64,000 nucleotides of DNA from Theobroma cacao (GCF_000208745.1 NC_030851.1:11867512-11931511), one strand, 5' to 3'; shown: positions 36,844 to 49,365, counted from the stretch's first letter. The notes: generated from the sequence alone by a model not told the origin. Made by a program: numbers and translations.

Positions 36844-37194
36844 TGATATATTTCTATTCTATAAGAGAGAACCAGATGACAAAGATGCTCTGTTATAGAA
36901 CTAAAACAGAAAGGCTTACAAAACTTGAAAGAAAAACTATCGATGGTTACAAGAAACTGCAAGTATGCTTCATTGATCAGATTAAAGTACAAGTTAAATA
37001 TGCAGCAGGAATGATTAACACTTGTAACATACTATAGACACAGGTGTTATGGCATAAAGACAACAAACTCATGCAGCTATACACGTAGGTGATGGAATTA
37101 GTAGAAAACATGCATGATTAATGACCACTACAATGAAGCAAGGTATAACAAAAGCTTGACAAGTGTGCATTATCATGCAAGTATTAACTTAACA
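36844..37194 (-). repeat. 5' LTR of the copia element
   Basis: 351 bp, followed on the minus strand by the primer binding site and a poly-A/T region near 36779. It abuts LINE sequence at 37195. Confidence 0.9.
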
Positions 37195-38875
37195 ATGCCA
37201 ATGTTGTTCCTAATAAGAGTTTAATGGCATTTGAAGTGAACTTCATTTTCCAAGGGACTTTGGTGTTGTCCTTGACCCAAAGGATGACATCGGTAGAACC
37301 TCCAGCTGGTGGTTAGATGCCCATGGTGAAGCAAAAAAGAAGTTAAGTCCCTGATGGATGGCTTGAAGTTCAGCAAAGTTGGAGTCTTCAATGCCTATGT
37401 GGTGAGAGAAGGTTCCTCTTATGAAATCGTGGTGGTCACGAAGAAGTCCGCCAATGCCAATGGGCCCTAGCTTCCCTTTTGCAGCTCCATCAATGTTAAG
37501 TTTAAGGGTGCCGAGTGGAAGTGGTTCCCATATGACATTCGTCCTTTGCCTTGCTTTCACTGCATTGTTAGAGAAGGTAGTGGGTTGAAAGAAACAAGTG
37601 TCAGTTGGAATGTGCCCTAAGTTCCATCTGCCTTTGCACCATAAAGAATGTCAGAGGACAATGATGTCCACAATCTGTTTGGAGTTAAAAGTCTTCCCTC
37701 TGAAAATATTTTTGTTTCGACACAGCCAAATGGTCCACTGAGATGCAAAGAAGAGCATTTTTCAAGAGTCTCTTTTTTGAGAAGGGCAAAGGTATAACAT
37801 CCATGCAGTGAAGAATGAAGTGGGACTGCTTGGAGCAACCCATTAGATATTCCATTTGCTATAACATTCAACCCAAGTTTCCCAGGCAGTTACACAATTA
37901 AAGAGAAGATGAAAAGGGATTTCAGGGAAAGACTTACAAAAGGTGCACATGGCTGCATCACTACTAATGATACCTCTGTCCATCAAGATTGCCTTGGCTG
38001 CCAATTTCGCATGGAGAACCTGCCAACAGAATGTTTCAGCTTTGGGATGAGCTAACCCGATCCATAAGAGCTTCCAAAGGTTGTCTGGTCCATTTTGGGA
38101 ATCATAGAAGGCTCTACAAAAGGTTGGCTTCCGAATGATGAAGTCCTTATCAGAGGGATGAGGATGGGTGCTTTGGAGAAGGGTTTGAGATCTGTCCATT
38201 GTTTAGTTTCCCAACTTAAGGGTTGTCTTCGCAATTTAATATCCCAAATCCACTTTTTGTCGTCCCATCGACCCGAATCAGTAATGGTGGCCTTTTTATC
38301 AACTGCTAGAGCAAAGATTCTTGGGAAGAAACTAGCTATGTGAAAATCCTCGATCCAAGCATCCTTCCAAAGGGAGATTTTTGAGCCGTCACCAAGAGAG
38401 TGATTGAAACTATTGGAAACCAGATCATGAAATTTGCTAGACGGTTGCAAATGTTCAGTAATGTGTTTCCATAAAAGGGAGGGCTTAAAAGATTTCTCAA
38501 AAGGCATCATGGAGCATATGGATCGAGCTTGTTTTTCATTAAGACAACCTCCTTCCATAGGCTGTTGGGATTGCTGGTACAACGCCACAACTGTTTATTA
38601 AGAAAAGCTCGATTTTAGATACCAAAGTCTGTGATTCCAAGACCCCCTTAGTCCTTTGGGTTGTAAATTGAGTGCTAGTTGATATAATGCATTTTTCTCT
38701 TATTCGAGCTACCAGACCACAGGAAGTTTCTTTGGATGCTTTCTAGTTTCTTTTTCACAGTTGCCGGAAGCTGAATGAGTGAAAGGTAATGCATGGGCAA
38801 ATTGGACAACACTTAATTAATGAGAGTCAGGCGGCCTCCCATGGAGAGAAAATGACCCATCCAATTGACAAGTTG
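37195..38875 (-). mobile_element. LINE ORF2, downstream half (RT end, zf-RVT, RNase H)
   Basis: Minus strand: 38870-38600 gives the RT C-terminus (MGHFLSMGGRLTLIN, LSNLPMHYLSLIQLPATV, LESIQRNFLWSGSSNKRK). Then 38588-38050 (GDGSKISLWKDAWIED) and the zinc-binding RT tail at about 38100-37850 (AETFCWQVLHAKLAAK, CTFCKSFPEIPFHLLFNC). RNase H follows at 37560-37195 (LKLNIDGAAKGKLGPIGIGG, LRDHHDFIRG, AELQAIHQGL). Frameshifts and stops break it into pieces. The upstream half continues at 49366. The 3' end is missing, cut by the copia element at 37194. Confidence 0.85.
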
Positions 38876-40165
38876 TGTAGACTCTATATCTGTTTGACGA
38901 TAACAAACATTCCTCATTCGTTAATATCTAACCTTGTTACTTAAGTATGTAGTATTTAATTTAATATCCTTAACAAAGTTATCCATTAAAGGCAAGTCAA
39001 GAAGCATGCTAAACTTAATGCAGAGTTAATCAATCAATAAGGAAAGAGCAAGTAGTGAACAAAACAGAATCTTGGTAACTAATTAACAAGGGACCATGGC
39101 TGTGTGATAAGGTAAAGCAAAACAGAAATATGTTAATCGGTTAAGAAGTCTGATTAATCGGTTAGAGCATAAAGTTCTAGTTTATTCAAGTACCAAAAAC
39201 AAGTTTGAAAAATATAATTGATCATTGAAGGGACCCAAAATGGAGAAGTTCAAAATTCGAAAAATTTCTAGTTGATTAAAGCTGATTTTAATCGGTTATG
39301 GTTGAAGGAAGTATAGCTTCAATCAGCTAAGGGAAGAGCTAACCAATTAGAGGAAGACTGCTATGTAGACAAGAATGAAAACAAAAAGTTTGTAATCGGT
39401 TGGAGTCTCTTGTAATCTGTTAGAGCTAAGAACTCAACAGTAAGACAGTGCAAGGCAGAGAAGTTGTAATTGATTAGAGTTGCCTGTAATCGGTTAGTCG
39501 AAGTCTGTCTCCCTTTTTTTAAATTTAAACACTAAAGGATAAAATAACAGTTAGAAGTGCATTATAGTTGTTTATAACGGCTAGAAACTATCTCCAACAA
39601 AAAATCTGACTCCCCAAGTATGAAGGAAGCTTCAACGATCAAAGAAAAGAATTTTCGAAAAGAAAAAAGTCATTTTGAGTAAAAAGCAAAATATTTTTCA
39701 CCAAAAGCACTTATTCGTCATTTCAAATCCAAAAAAAGTGTTTGAGCTTGATTGTAATCTGTCCAAACTTGTAAAGGTACTTAGTTGTACTTTATTTTTT
39801 TTTCTTGAAAAATTAGAGTGTGGGAAGCACTCTAAAGCTTGTTGTAAGGGATTAGAGCTTGAGTTGAGAGCTCACCTTGTAAAAGCTTGGTGAAAGCTGT
39901 TAATTCCACCAATATAGTGAAGTTGAGTTGAAAATCCTTGATTGAAAAATCAAGGTAGTGGATATAAGTCAAGGGGACCAACCCATTATAAATAGTCTTG
40001 CATTGTCCACTTCCTTTTACCCTTCTTTACTTGTTGTCTTTCAACCACTACAAGCTTTACATTCATTTTTCTCTAATTGGTTAAAAACTCTATCATTCAA
40101 AAAGGGCTAAACTTAAAATTTTTAATGTTATTCACCCCCTATCTAGCACTCTTTTGGGACCAACA
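38876..40165 (+). repeat. Left LTR of the Sirevirus-like element
   Basis: Starts TGTAGACTCTATATCTG directly after AGTTG and ends GGGACCAACA before the primer site. It carries repeated TAATCGGTTAGAG-like motifs (for example near 39134, 39392 and 39489). Confidence 0.85.
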
Positions 40166-41990
40166 AGTGGTATTAGAGCCATACCCTCAAAATTAAAGTT
40201 TTACATCCTTAGGGAAGATCCACTTAGCTTTGCTAAAGTTAGTTGTTGCTTAGGGTCAATCCACGAATAAGCCTCCTTTATTTGATGGATCAAATTATGT
40301 TTATTGGAGCATTATGATGTCTATATATATTAGAACCCTTGATTATGAAATATGGGATGTAATCACAAAAGAACCCTATGTTCCCACCTCACCTAGTTTT
40401 GTAACCGATGAAAAAATGCCTAAGCCAAAGTTGAGTGGACTGAAGCTAAACTCAAAAAGGTCTAAACAAATTTTAAAGCCATCAGCACCCTTCATTGTGC
40501 ACTACTCCCTTAGAATTCAACAAAATCTCTAATTGTACTACAATCAAAGAGATTTGGTATAAATTTAAAGTCATTCGTGAAAAGACTTCAGAAGTAAAGG
40601 AGTCTAAAATTGCCTTACTCATCCATAATTATGAAATATTTAAAATGGAACCCGGTGAAGATGTAACTACCATGTTCAATAGGTTTATCAATATTACAAA
40701 CAAGCTCAATCAATTTGGAAAAACCATCCCTAAACATTAATTAGTAAAAAGGCTTCTTAGATGCCTCTCTAAAAGCTAAAAGCCAAAGGTCACGGTTATC
40801 CGAGAGGCCAAGGATCTCAATGTGGTCACACTTGATAAAATTTGTGGCTGTCTCTTCACACATGAACTTGAAATAAAGGAAGAAGAAGAGGAAGAAAAAA
40901 AAGAAGCCAAAGAGAAAAGAAAAAATATTGCACTCAAGATTAGTACATTTGAGAAATAACTTGAAAAATAATCAAGTGATGATGATGAAGAGTTAGCATG
41001 ATGGCTAGAAGGTTTAGGAAGCTGATGAGAAAAAAAAGACATAAGGTTTTGAAGGAAAAATTACAAAAAAGACTAAGGAAAAACAAACACAAAGATGATT
41101 CGAACAAGAAGGATGAGATTATCTGCTTTGAATGTAAGAATTTTCAAAAATGATGAAGAAACTAAAGAAAGCGATAATGGCAGTAACTTGGTCCAATGAT
41201 GACTCCTTAAGCTTAAAAGAAGAAGAAGAAAAATTGGAAAAAAGAACGAATTGCTAGTTGATGGCAAGATAAGAAGAAATTGAGATAACTTCTAATTCAT
41301 GTGATATTTCTTATGATGATTTACAAGAAGAATATGATTGCCTATATGTTGAATTTGAAAAACTTGCCTTTAAATATAAAATTATGAGGAAAAAAGGTGT
41401 TGCATTGAATGAAGAATTAGAAAAAATCAAGCATGAGTACAACTCTATTTTTGATTAAAGGAACACGTTTCAAATTAAACTAGAACAATCCAAAACTAAT
41501 TTTGAATTCTTGAAGCTTGAATTGAAAAGCAAAACGTTAGAATTACAAAGAGTTGTTGATGAAAATGTTGCACTTAAAGTTTTTTTTATATATAATTAGG
41601 GAAGAAGGGATTCGAACCCAGCTTTCTTGGCAAGGGGACCATGCACTAACCAATTAGCCAAATGCTCAGATGCAATGTTGCACTTAAAGTTGATAGAGAA
41701 GAAAGACTAAAATTGAAATCAAAAGATGAAGAAGAGTTTAAAAGAAAAACAAGCCTTTAAAGGAAAACTAATGCTATCTCATGTCACTACTCTGTGTGTG
41801 GTAGGAAAGGTCATTTGTCTTATGAATGTTTCCATTCTAATAAAATCTTTCCTAAAACCAAATTGGTTTGGGTTCCAAAAAGATCCTATGTCATTGCTAA
41901 CCCCCAAAGACTCATCAAAATATAAGTACCTTTAAAGAAAAATTGAAAATTTGTTTTGTAGGTTAAGTAAGGAAGGATTAATGATTCGAA
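40165..41990 (+). pseudogene. gag remnant of the Sirevirus-like element
   Basis: Reading begins near 40260 with PPLFDGSNYVYWSIMM. The gag core is split by frameshifts: MMSIYIRTLDYEIWDVITKE (40317 on), then STTEFNKISNCTTIKEIW, EVKESKIALLIHNYEIFKME, GEDVTTMFNRFINITNKL (40530-40740). A Glu/Lys-rich coiled region follows, and a zinc-knuckle-like C-x-V-C-GRKGH-x4-C segment lies at about 41785-41830. It is interrupted by a SINE at 41582-41673. Confidence 0.8.
41582..41673 (-). mobile_element. Miniature tRNA-derived SINE (92 bp) in a retrotransposon gag
   Basis: The host sequence AATGTTGCACTTAAAGTT (18 bp) is present perfectly on both sides (41564-41581 and 41674-41691), so this is an insertion. 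On the minus strand it begins GCATCTGAGCATTTGGCT and has a pol III A box (TGGCTAATTGGTTAGTGC) and B box (GGGTTCGAATCCC, 41617-41605). The stretch between contains CTTGCCAAG, like a Gly-GCC anticodon loop, and the element ends TTCCCTAATTATATATAAAAAA. It is essentially only a tRNA-like body plus a short A-rich tail, without the tRNA-unrelated part usual in plant SINEs. It encodes nothing and must have been mobilised by a LINE enzyme. A second copy lies at 10258-10346. Confidence 0.85.
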
Positions 41991-42019
41991 GCTCAACTAA
42001 AGAAAAGACAACCTTGGTA

Positions 42020-45000
42020 CTTAGACAATGGCTGCTCGAGACACATGACCGGCAATGAAAACTTATTTGCTAAGCTTGATAGGAAGAAGTGTGGTAGTGT
42101 TTTTTTTAGTGATGACTCCAAGGGTATTATCCAAGGAATTGAAACCATTGGTAACACATCTCAAACATAAATCAAGCATATTTTATTTGTTAAAAGTTTA
42201 AAACATAATTTGCTAAGCATTAATCAGCTTTATGATAAAGGTTTTAGAGTATGCTTCGATTCCCATGCATATCAAGTGATTAATGTTAACACTAACAAAG
42301 TAGCATTCATTGGCAAAAGAATTAAGAAAATGTATGTCATTTTTCTTGATGAAATTAAGTCTAGTAAATCATGCTTTATTGCCAATGATGTTTGTGATAG
42401 TTGGTTAGGACATGCTAGTATGCACATAATTTCAAAACTTTTGAGAAAAAACTTAGTCATTGGACTTCCAAAGATATCATTTGAAAATGATAAGGTTTGT
42501 GCTGCATGTCAATATGGAAAACAAGTTAAAAGTTCCTTTAAATTTAAGAAAGTCATATCAACTTCTAGGTCTCTTGAACTATTACATGTTGACTTTGTTT
42601 GGACCAATCACTGTTACTAATCTAGGAGGCAAGTCATATGGCTTTGTTTTTGTAAATGATTACTCTAGATATACATGGATATATTTTCTTACTCATAAAG
42701 ATGATGCATTGCTAATTTTTGTTAAACATTGTAAAAGAGTTCAAAATGAAAAAGGCCTTTCCATTCTTAATGTTAAGAGTGATCATGATGGTGAATTAGA
42801 AAGTGAAAATTTTGAAATCTTTTGTAATGAAAATGGTTTTGATTACAATTTTTCTGCTTCTAGAACTCCACAACAAAATGGAGTTGTTAAAAAAAAATAG
42901 GACCTTAAAAGAAATGGTAAGGACAATGCTTTGTAAAAACAACTTGCCAAAATATTTTTGAGCTGAAGCTATTAATACTGCAGCTTACATTTTAAATAGA
43001 GTTTCCATTAAAGCTATGATTTTTAAAACCCCTTATGAGCTTTTCAAAGGAAGAAAGCCAAATATTTCGCACTTAAGGAGTTTTGGATGCAAATGCTTTG
43101 TTTTACATAATAGAAAACACACCTTGAGAAGGTTTGATGCTAGGAGTAATGAGGTAATTTTCTTAAGCTATGCATTGAACTCTAAAGCATATAGGCTATT
43201 TAACAAAAGAACTTTAGTTACTGAAAAGTCAATTCATATTGTTTTTATGAGACTAAAGCTGCACAAAGAAAGGTAATGCTTGATGATGATGATACAGATA
43301 ACATTAAGAAGAAAATGGAAAAGATGAGCTTGGATAGCAAAGAAAATGATTAAAAGAGCTCAAAGGAAAAAAAAAATGATGATGAACCACCATTAGAAGA
43401 CTTGCAAAGAGTTGAGGAACAGCACAATGATCTTCCTAGAAGTTAGAGATTTGTAAGGAATCATCTTCAAGAACTCATCATTGGTGATACATCAAAAGAT
43501 GTCAAAACTAGAAGGGGATTAAGAGAAGTTTGTGAGTATCTAACATTCACATCACAAGTGGAACCAAAGAACTTTAAGGAAGCTGAAAAGGAAAAGAGTT
43601 GGATGATTACAATGCAAAAAGAATTGGGCCAATTTGAAAAGAACAAGGTTTGGACCTTAGTTCCAAGGCTAACCAACCATCCAATTGTTGGTATGAAATG
43701 GGTATTTAAGGACAAGATGGATGAGTTGGTAAATGTGGTAAGAAATAAAGCAAGGTTAGTTGCTCAAGGCTACAATCAAGAAAAAGGTATTGATTATGAT
43801 GAAACCTTTACTCTAGTACCTAGATTAGAAGCTATTAGACTTTTACTTGACTAGGCATGCTTTATGAACTTTTAATTATTTCAAATGGATGTTAAAAGTG
43901 CATTTCTTAATGACTTTATACAAGAAGAGGTATGTGTTGAACAACGCCCTGATTTTTAATTGTTTGATAAAATTGATCATGTATATAAATTGCATAAAAC
44001 TCTCTATGGATTAAAACAAGGTCCTAGAGCTTGATCTGAAAGACTTTCTAAGTTTTTAATTGGAAAAGGATATTCAAGGGGGAGTGTAGATAATACTTTG
44101 TTTATTAGGAAAAATGAGACCGATTTGATTGTTGTTCAAATTTATGTTTATGATATAGTTTTTGGCGCTACTAATGAAAGATTGTGTGAGAATTTTGCTA
44201 AGAAATGCAGGGAGAATTTGAAATGAGCATGATGGGAGAACTAAAGTTCTTCCTTGGTCTACAAATCAAGCAATGTAAGGATGGAATATTCATCAAGCAA
44301 GAAAAGTATACCAAGGAAATGCTGAAGAAATTTGGAGTGATGAATATAAAATCAATAAGAACTCTTATGAGCCCCTCCACAAAGCTTGACAAAGATGATA
44401 AAGGGAAAGATATGGACCAAAAGCTCTATAGAGTTTTGATTGATTCACTTATTTATCTTACTGTAAGTAGACCTGATATAGTATCTAATGTGTGCTTATG
44501 TGCAAGATTCCAATTATGTCCTAAGGAATCACATTTGACTGCAGTGAAAAGGATTTTTACATATCTCTCGGATACTTAAAGCTTAGGCTTATGGTATCCA
44601 AAAGGTTCATCTTTCAATCTTTTAGGTTATTTCGATATTGCTTTTGGTGGTAGCAAAATTGATCAGAAAAGCACTAGTGGTACTTGTCAATTCCTTAGAA
44701 ACATGCTTGTGTCTTGATCTTGCAAGAAATAAAATGTTATTACTCTATCAACTGAGTATATATCATTAGGTAGTTGTTGTGCACAAATTTTATAGATTAG
44801 GCAATAACTAAATAATTTTGGAAAAACTATGCATAAAATTCCCATTTATTGTGATAATATGAGTGTCATAAATATCTCTAAAAATCCTATTCAACACTCT
44901 AAAACAAAGCACATTGAAATAAGAAATCATTTCATTAGAGATCATGTGCTTAAGGGAGATATTGAAATAGATTCTGTATACACTTTGCACCAATTGGCTA

Positions 45001-45085
45001 ACATTTTCACAAAACCATAAAATAAAGAACAATTTTGTAGAATTAGAAGAGATTTAGGAATGATTGATATTAATGAAGTCTAAAT
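42020..45085 (+). pseudogene. pol remnant of the Sirevirus-like element
   Basis: Protease-like WYLDNGCSRHMTGN at about 42020; pre-integrase LGHASMHIISKL and CAACQYGK (42407-42525). Integrase core 42600-43280 has VNDYSRYTWIYF, VKSDHDGELES and RTPQQNGVVKKK. The RT part 43558-44580 has [21 protein letters not shown], then [41 protein letters not shown] and FFLGLQIKQ. RNase H fragments 44590-45085 (GSKIDQKSTSGTCQFL and IYCDNMSVINISKNPIQHSK) end near 45082. It is broken by many stops and frameshifts. Confidence 0.85.
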
Positions 45086-45627
45086 TATGCTGAAATGATC
45101 ATGTTTTTTATGATATATTTCATGGTGATTGTGTTTATTTCTTGGTGTAATTGATTAGAGAATATTTTTTTATTAGCTAAAAGGACCTAACATGAAAGAT
45201 AAGATTCATTTTAATCAGTTAAGGACCTTCCTAATCAATTAAAATAGTTCTGTGGTGAAAGAGTAAACCTAAAGAAAAAAGATATTAATTAGTTAATAGC
45301 TCCGTTAACTAGTTAATACAATTCTGGTAATTAAAAAGGTTACAAGTCAGAAGCATAGTAATCAATTAAGGCTTACTCTAATCGATTAGAGGAAATCTGT
45401 GGAAGAAAGAAACTACCGTACGAGAATTTTCTTTAAAATAAAAAAACTATGTAGTTGGTATAGGACATCACCCACTCAAAACATGGATAACCGGTTATTA
45501 ACTCCCCATATAAAGACCTTCCACCTATTTAAAGAGTTAGTTACATTGAAAATCAATATCCATGAGCCTTTAGATTTTCCTCTTTACTTTCCTTTGAAAC
45601 CCAAGAAACCTTAAGAAACAAAATCTC

Positions 45628-47566
45628 ATGGAAAAAACTTCTCTTACCCACAAAGTAGCTAAAAAGGGAAAAGGAAAAAGGCAAAATGATGATCTTCCTT
45701 CACATTCTCTTAAGATGAAAGGAAAATAAAAAAACCTTCAACAGAGAAGAAGAAGGGAAGCAAAAAGAAAGCGACAGAGAAAGGTAAAAGATCAACGGAG
45801 GCAAGAGCCCCCACAAGCAAAAATAGTGATTCATCCTTCCGATTTCGAATTCACTTGCATGCTGATAGGTTTAGAAAGATTGACAATGCTTTAATCTCTT
45901 GTGGGAAGTTTTCTAATTATGGTAGTTATAGTGATGCTCTTGTAGTGAAAGAGGATTTAGAAAATTATTTTGAAACATTAAAACTGAAGTTAATGAGTAC
46001 ATTTAGAGATAAGATGTTTAACCCCACTTTAGTTAAAGAACTTTACTCTAGCATTGCTTTTGACAAAACTGAATTGGAAGAACATGATGAGTTTGTTGAA
46101 CTTAAATTTTCAGATCAGTGCTCAAGATTTAAGAGAATTCCTAAAAACTGAATGTAAAATAGAAGAGTGCAAAATGCTTAAGAAATGTAATCCAAGTCAT
46201 TTTTGGGAGATTATAATTGGAAAGAATGAGAAGTTTCCTTCCAGGAGCTATGCTAGTGACATTAAGAATGCACAGTTTAAGATTCTCCAATATTTCATAG
46301 CAACCACTGTACATGGAAGAAGTAGTAGTTTTAGTTATGTGAGTGCACAAGACTCGTGGTTGATGGAAGCAGTTTTCAATGAAATCCCACTAAATGTGGG
46401 AAGATATATGGTAGAAAGAATCAAGGCAACCCTACTCGGGGCACAAAGCAAACTTGCTTTTTGGGAATATTCTTACAACTTTAGTGAATAAGAAACGAAT
46501 TTGGAATAAAAGATTTCAATATGATATTACAATGATCAAGGGATATTTCTAGGAAGTGTGATGAAAATGGGATACAAGATAAACAAGAATAAGTATTAAA
46601 ATCACAAAAGGTACACCTTTGCCCCCTCCAACTGATAGTCCCTCAACACCTTTCACCAAGGTTAATCAAACCCCCCATCTAGGTGACATAATGTTTAATC
46701 TTCTCATGAGAATCGATGGGAAGTTAACTGATCAGGCTACAAAGATTACAAAGATTGAAAAGAAACTTTAACAGCTTGAAGCCTTGTTTCATCAAGCAAG
46801 GGAAACAAAATTCCCTAAACCTCTAGCACTGCTCCAAGCCAATCCAATGAGAAGACTGCTAGAAAACAGTTTGAAATTCAAGCTTTTGATCATAAATGGG
46901 AAACTAGAAAAGAAATGCCTGAAATTGAATATATGGATTAAAATAAAATGGGGAGTTTTGAAAACAAAGAAGCTGAACCTGAAGAAGAAATCAATAAAGA
47001 AAAAAAAGAACAAGGGTAAGAAAGGGAAAATAGAAAAAGTGAAAAAGGAACTCAAAGGTGAGAAAGAGCACACAATTGATGGAAAGAGTGGTGCAAGTTC
47101 TCTTGGAGAATCTGAAGAAATACTAGTCTCTAACTTTATCAGAGATATTCTCAAGGAGGCTAAAGCTGACCAGGCACAACAACAAGTAGAAATACATCAA
47201 GAAGTTCAGTTAACTCCACATAAGACAAAAAAATAAAAAAAATAAAAAATAAAAACTCCACATAAGACAAAACAAATTGCAAAAGAAGCAAATCTAGACA
47301 AAGGTAAAGCTATTGATATTGCTTCTGTCGCAAAGCAAACTACTGGAAGAGGAAGAAAAACTATGGCTACAAAGACCAAAACCTTCAAAAGAAGAAAGTC
47401 TACTAGACTGGCATTAACCTCCACTCAAAAGTTCTCTAAACCTCCAGCATCTCAACCTATCTCATCCACTTCATCCTCATCAGTCTCCTTATCCCACTCC
47501 TCTCTCAAACCTCTCAATGTTCATTTTGGCACTGATGAGTCCTCACCTTCCTTTAATTCAGATTAG
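45628..47566 (+). pseudogene. Third (post-pol) coding region of the Sirevirus-like element
   Basis: Between the pol end and the right LTR lie about 2.9 kb with coding traces in the same direction. They start with a basic MEKTSLTHKVAKKGKGKRQ stretch at 45628. The central domain at 45855-46490 has RFRKIDNALISCGKFSNYG, DQCSRFKRIPKN and AQDLREFLKTECKIEE, then LNVGRYMVERIKATLLGAQ. This resembles the domain annotated in plants as 'putative plant transposon protein' and placed after pol in some Sireviruses. A Lys-rich coiled region (46784-47236) and a Ser-rich end (to 47566) follow. No membrane segment is evident, so an envelope role is not supported. At least three frameshifts or stops. Confidence 0.6.
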
Positions 47567-48015
47567 GACCTTTTTTTAAATGATGCCAAAAAGGGAGAGA
47601 AAACTAGGAAGATAAGAAAATAGGATCAAGAAGTAGAGCTAATAGGAATGATGAACTCAGTCTTTAAGATATGCTTTTATTTGTTTTGTTTTGATGTTTT
47701 ATGGTATGGTTTATGAGACAATGTTTTATGCTATGAACAATGGTTGAATGATGGAATTATATTTATGTTTATGTGGTTTATATTGTGTTGAGATTTCATA
47801 TCTGTAAGTTGAAATTATGTTGAACAGCTAGACATTGATGTCTATAAATATGTTCTTGTGATTGAATGTCTTTATATTGGATAATTTTATTAAAGCATAT
47901 ATTTAGGTGGAGCACATATTTAAAGGGAACAATCCCAAATCTGCACATAAATTCTTTCTACAGACATTACACTCTTAATCTATGTGCATTTTCTCATCAA
48001 TAAAAAAAAAAAAGA

Positions 48016-49365
48016 ATCTTGACTACATATGTTTTTTATAACAACAAAATATTCCTTATTCATTAATGTTTAATCGTGTTATTTAAGTATGCAAGATTTA
48101 ATTTAATACCGCTAACAAAGTTATCCATTAAAGGCAAGTCAAGAAGCGTGCTAAACTAAATACGAAGTTAATCAATCAAATAAGGAAAGAACCAATAGTG
48201 AACAAAAACAGAACCTTAGTAACTGATTAACAAGGGAGCTTAATCAATTAAGACATGGCTATGTGATAAGTTGAAGCAAAACAAAATTATGCTAATCTAT
48301 TAAGAAGTCTGGTTAATCAGTTAGAGCACAAAGTCCTAGTATATTCAAGCGTCAAAAATAAGTTTAAAAATAGAGTTGACCGTTGAAGGGAGCCAAAATG
48401 GAGAAGTCAAAATTCGAAGAATTTCTAGTTGATTAAAGCTAAGTTTAATCGGTTATGGTTGAAAGAATTATAGCTTCAATCAGCTAAAGGAAAAGCTAAC
48501 CAATTAAAAGAAGATTACTATGTAGAGAGGAATGAAAATAGAAAGTTTGTAATCAGTCAGAGTCTCCTGTAATCGGTTAGTGCAAATAACTCAGTATTAA
48601 GACAATGCAAGGTAGAGAAGTTGTAATCATTAGAGCTACTTGCAATCGATTAGCCGAAATCTATCTTTCTTTTTTTGAATTTAAATACTAAGAGATAAAA
48701 TAATGACTAGAAATGCATCAGAGTTATCTTTAACGACTAGAAACTATCTCCAACAGAAAAATCTTACTCCCTAAGTATAAAAAAAAAGCTCCAACAGTCA
48801 AAGAAAAGAATTTTTTAAGAGAGAAGAACCATTTTGAGCTAAAAGAAAAATATTCTTTACCAAAAACACTTATTCCTCATTCCAAATCCAAAAAAAGTGT
48901 TTGAGCTTGATTGTAATCTGTCCAGACTTGTAAAAGTACTTAACTATACTTCTTTTTTGTTTTTCTTGAAAAATTATACTTAGCTATACTTCTTTTTTTG
49001 TTTTTCTTGGAAAATTAAAGTGTGGGAAGCACTCTAAAGCTTGTTGTAAGGGCTTAGATCTTGGGTTGAGAGCTCACCTTGTAAAAGCTTGGTGGAACTG
49101 TTAATTCCACCAGTATAGTAAGTTGAGTTAAAAATCCTTGATTGAGAGATCAAGGTAGTGGATGTAGGTCAAGGGGACCGAACCACTATAAATAGTCTTG
49201 CATTGTCCACTTCTCTTTACCCTTCCTTATTTGGTGTCTTTCAACCACTACAAGCTTTACATTCATTTTCCTCTAATTGCTTAAAAGCTCTATCATTTAA
49301 AAAGGGTTGAGTTTAAAATTTTTAGTACTATTCACCCCTCTCTAGCACTTTTTTTAATACCAATA
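48016..49365 (+). repeat. Right LTR of the Sirevirus-like element
   Basis: Matches the left LTR throughout, starting near TCTTGACTACATATG and ending TACCAATA. It is longer partly because of an internal tandem duplication of about 37 bp (ATACTTCTTTTTTGTTTTTC unit, 48945-49016). Confidence 0.85.

Larger units (their letters stand above)
32427..37194 (-). mobile_element. Ty1/copia retrotransposon, nearly complete, inactive
   Basis: LTRs of 351 bp each lie at 32427-32777 and 36844-37194; on the minus strand they run TGTTAAGTTAATACTTG to the CA before the primer site. The primer binding site TGGTATCAGAGCT (initiator Met tRNA type) is at 36843-36831 and the purine tract AAGGAGGAG at 32786-32778. 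LTRs differ at about a dozen positions over 300 aligned bases, so it is moderately old. Flanks do not match (TGAAT left, ATGCC right), so no target duplication: LINE sequence lies right and an unrelated copia gag left. Confidence 0.9.
38876..49365 (+). mobile_element. Sirevirus-like Ty1/copia element inserted in the LINE
   Basis: LTRs are 38876-40165 (1290 bp) and about 48016-49365 (about 1350 bp). A perfect 5-bp target duplication AGTTG lies at 38871-38875 and 49366-49370. After the left LTR, TGGTATTAGAGCC (40168-40180) is an initiator-Met primer site with one C-to-T change. The order gag - protease - integrase - RT - RNase H is that of copia, and the integrase front part (LGHASMHIISKLLRKNLVIGLP) is like the Sirevirus clade. 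A third coding region follows pol. Stops and frameshifts are frequent and RT has YVYDIV where YVDD is expected, so the element is dead. The long LTRs contain many ATCGGTTA/AATCGATTA-type motifs. Total length is 10.5 kb. Confidence 0.9.

Noticed and set aside
38891..38900. TGTTTGACGA as the left LTR start of the Sirevirus-like element
   Set aside because: The AGTTG duplication and the rejoined LINE frame place the start 15 bp earlier, at 38876.
45628..47566. Calling the post-pol region an env gene
   Set aside because: No signal peptide, membrane segment or fusion-type feature was visible, so only a third coding region is claimed.
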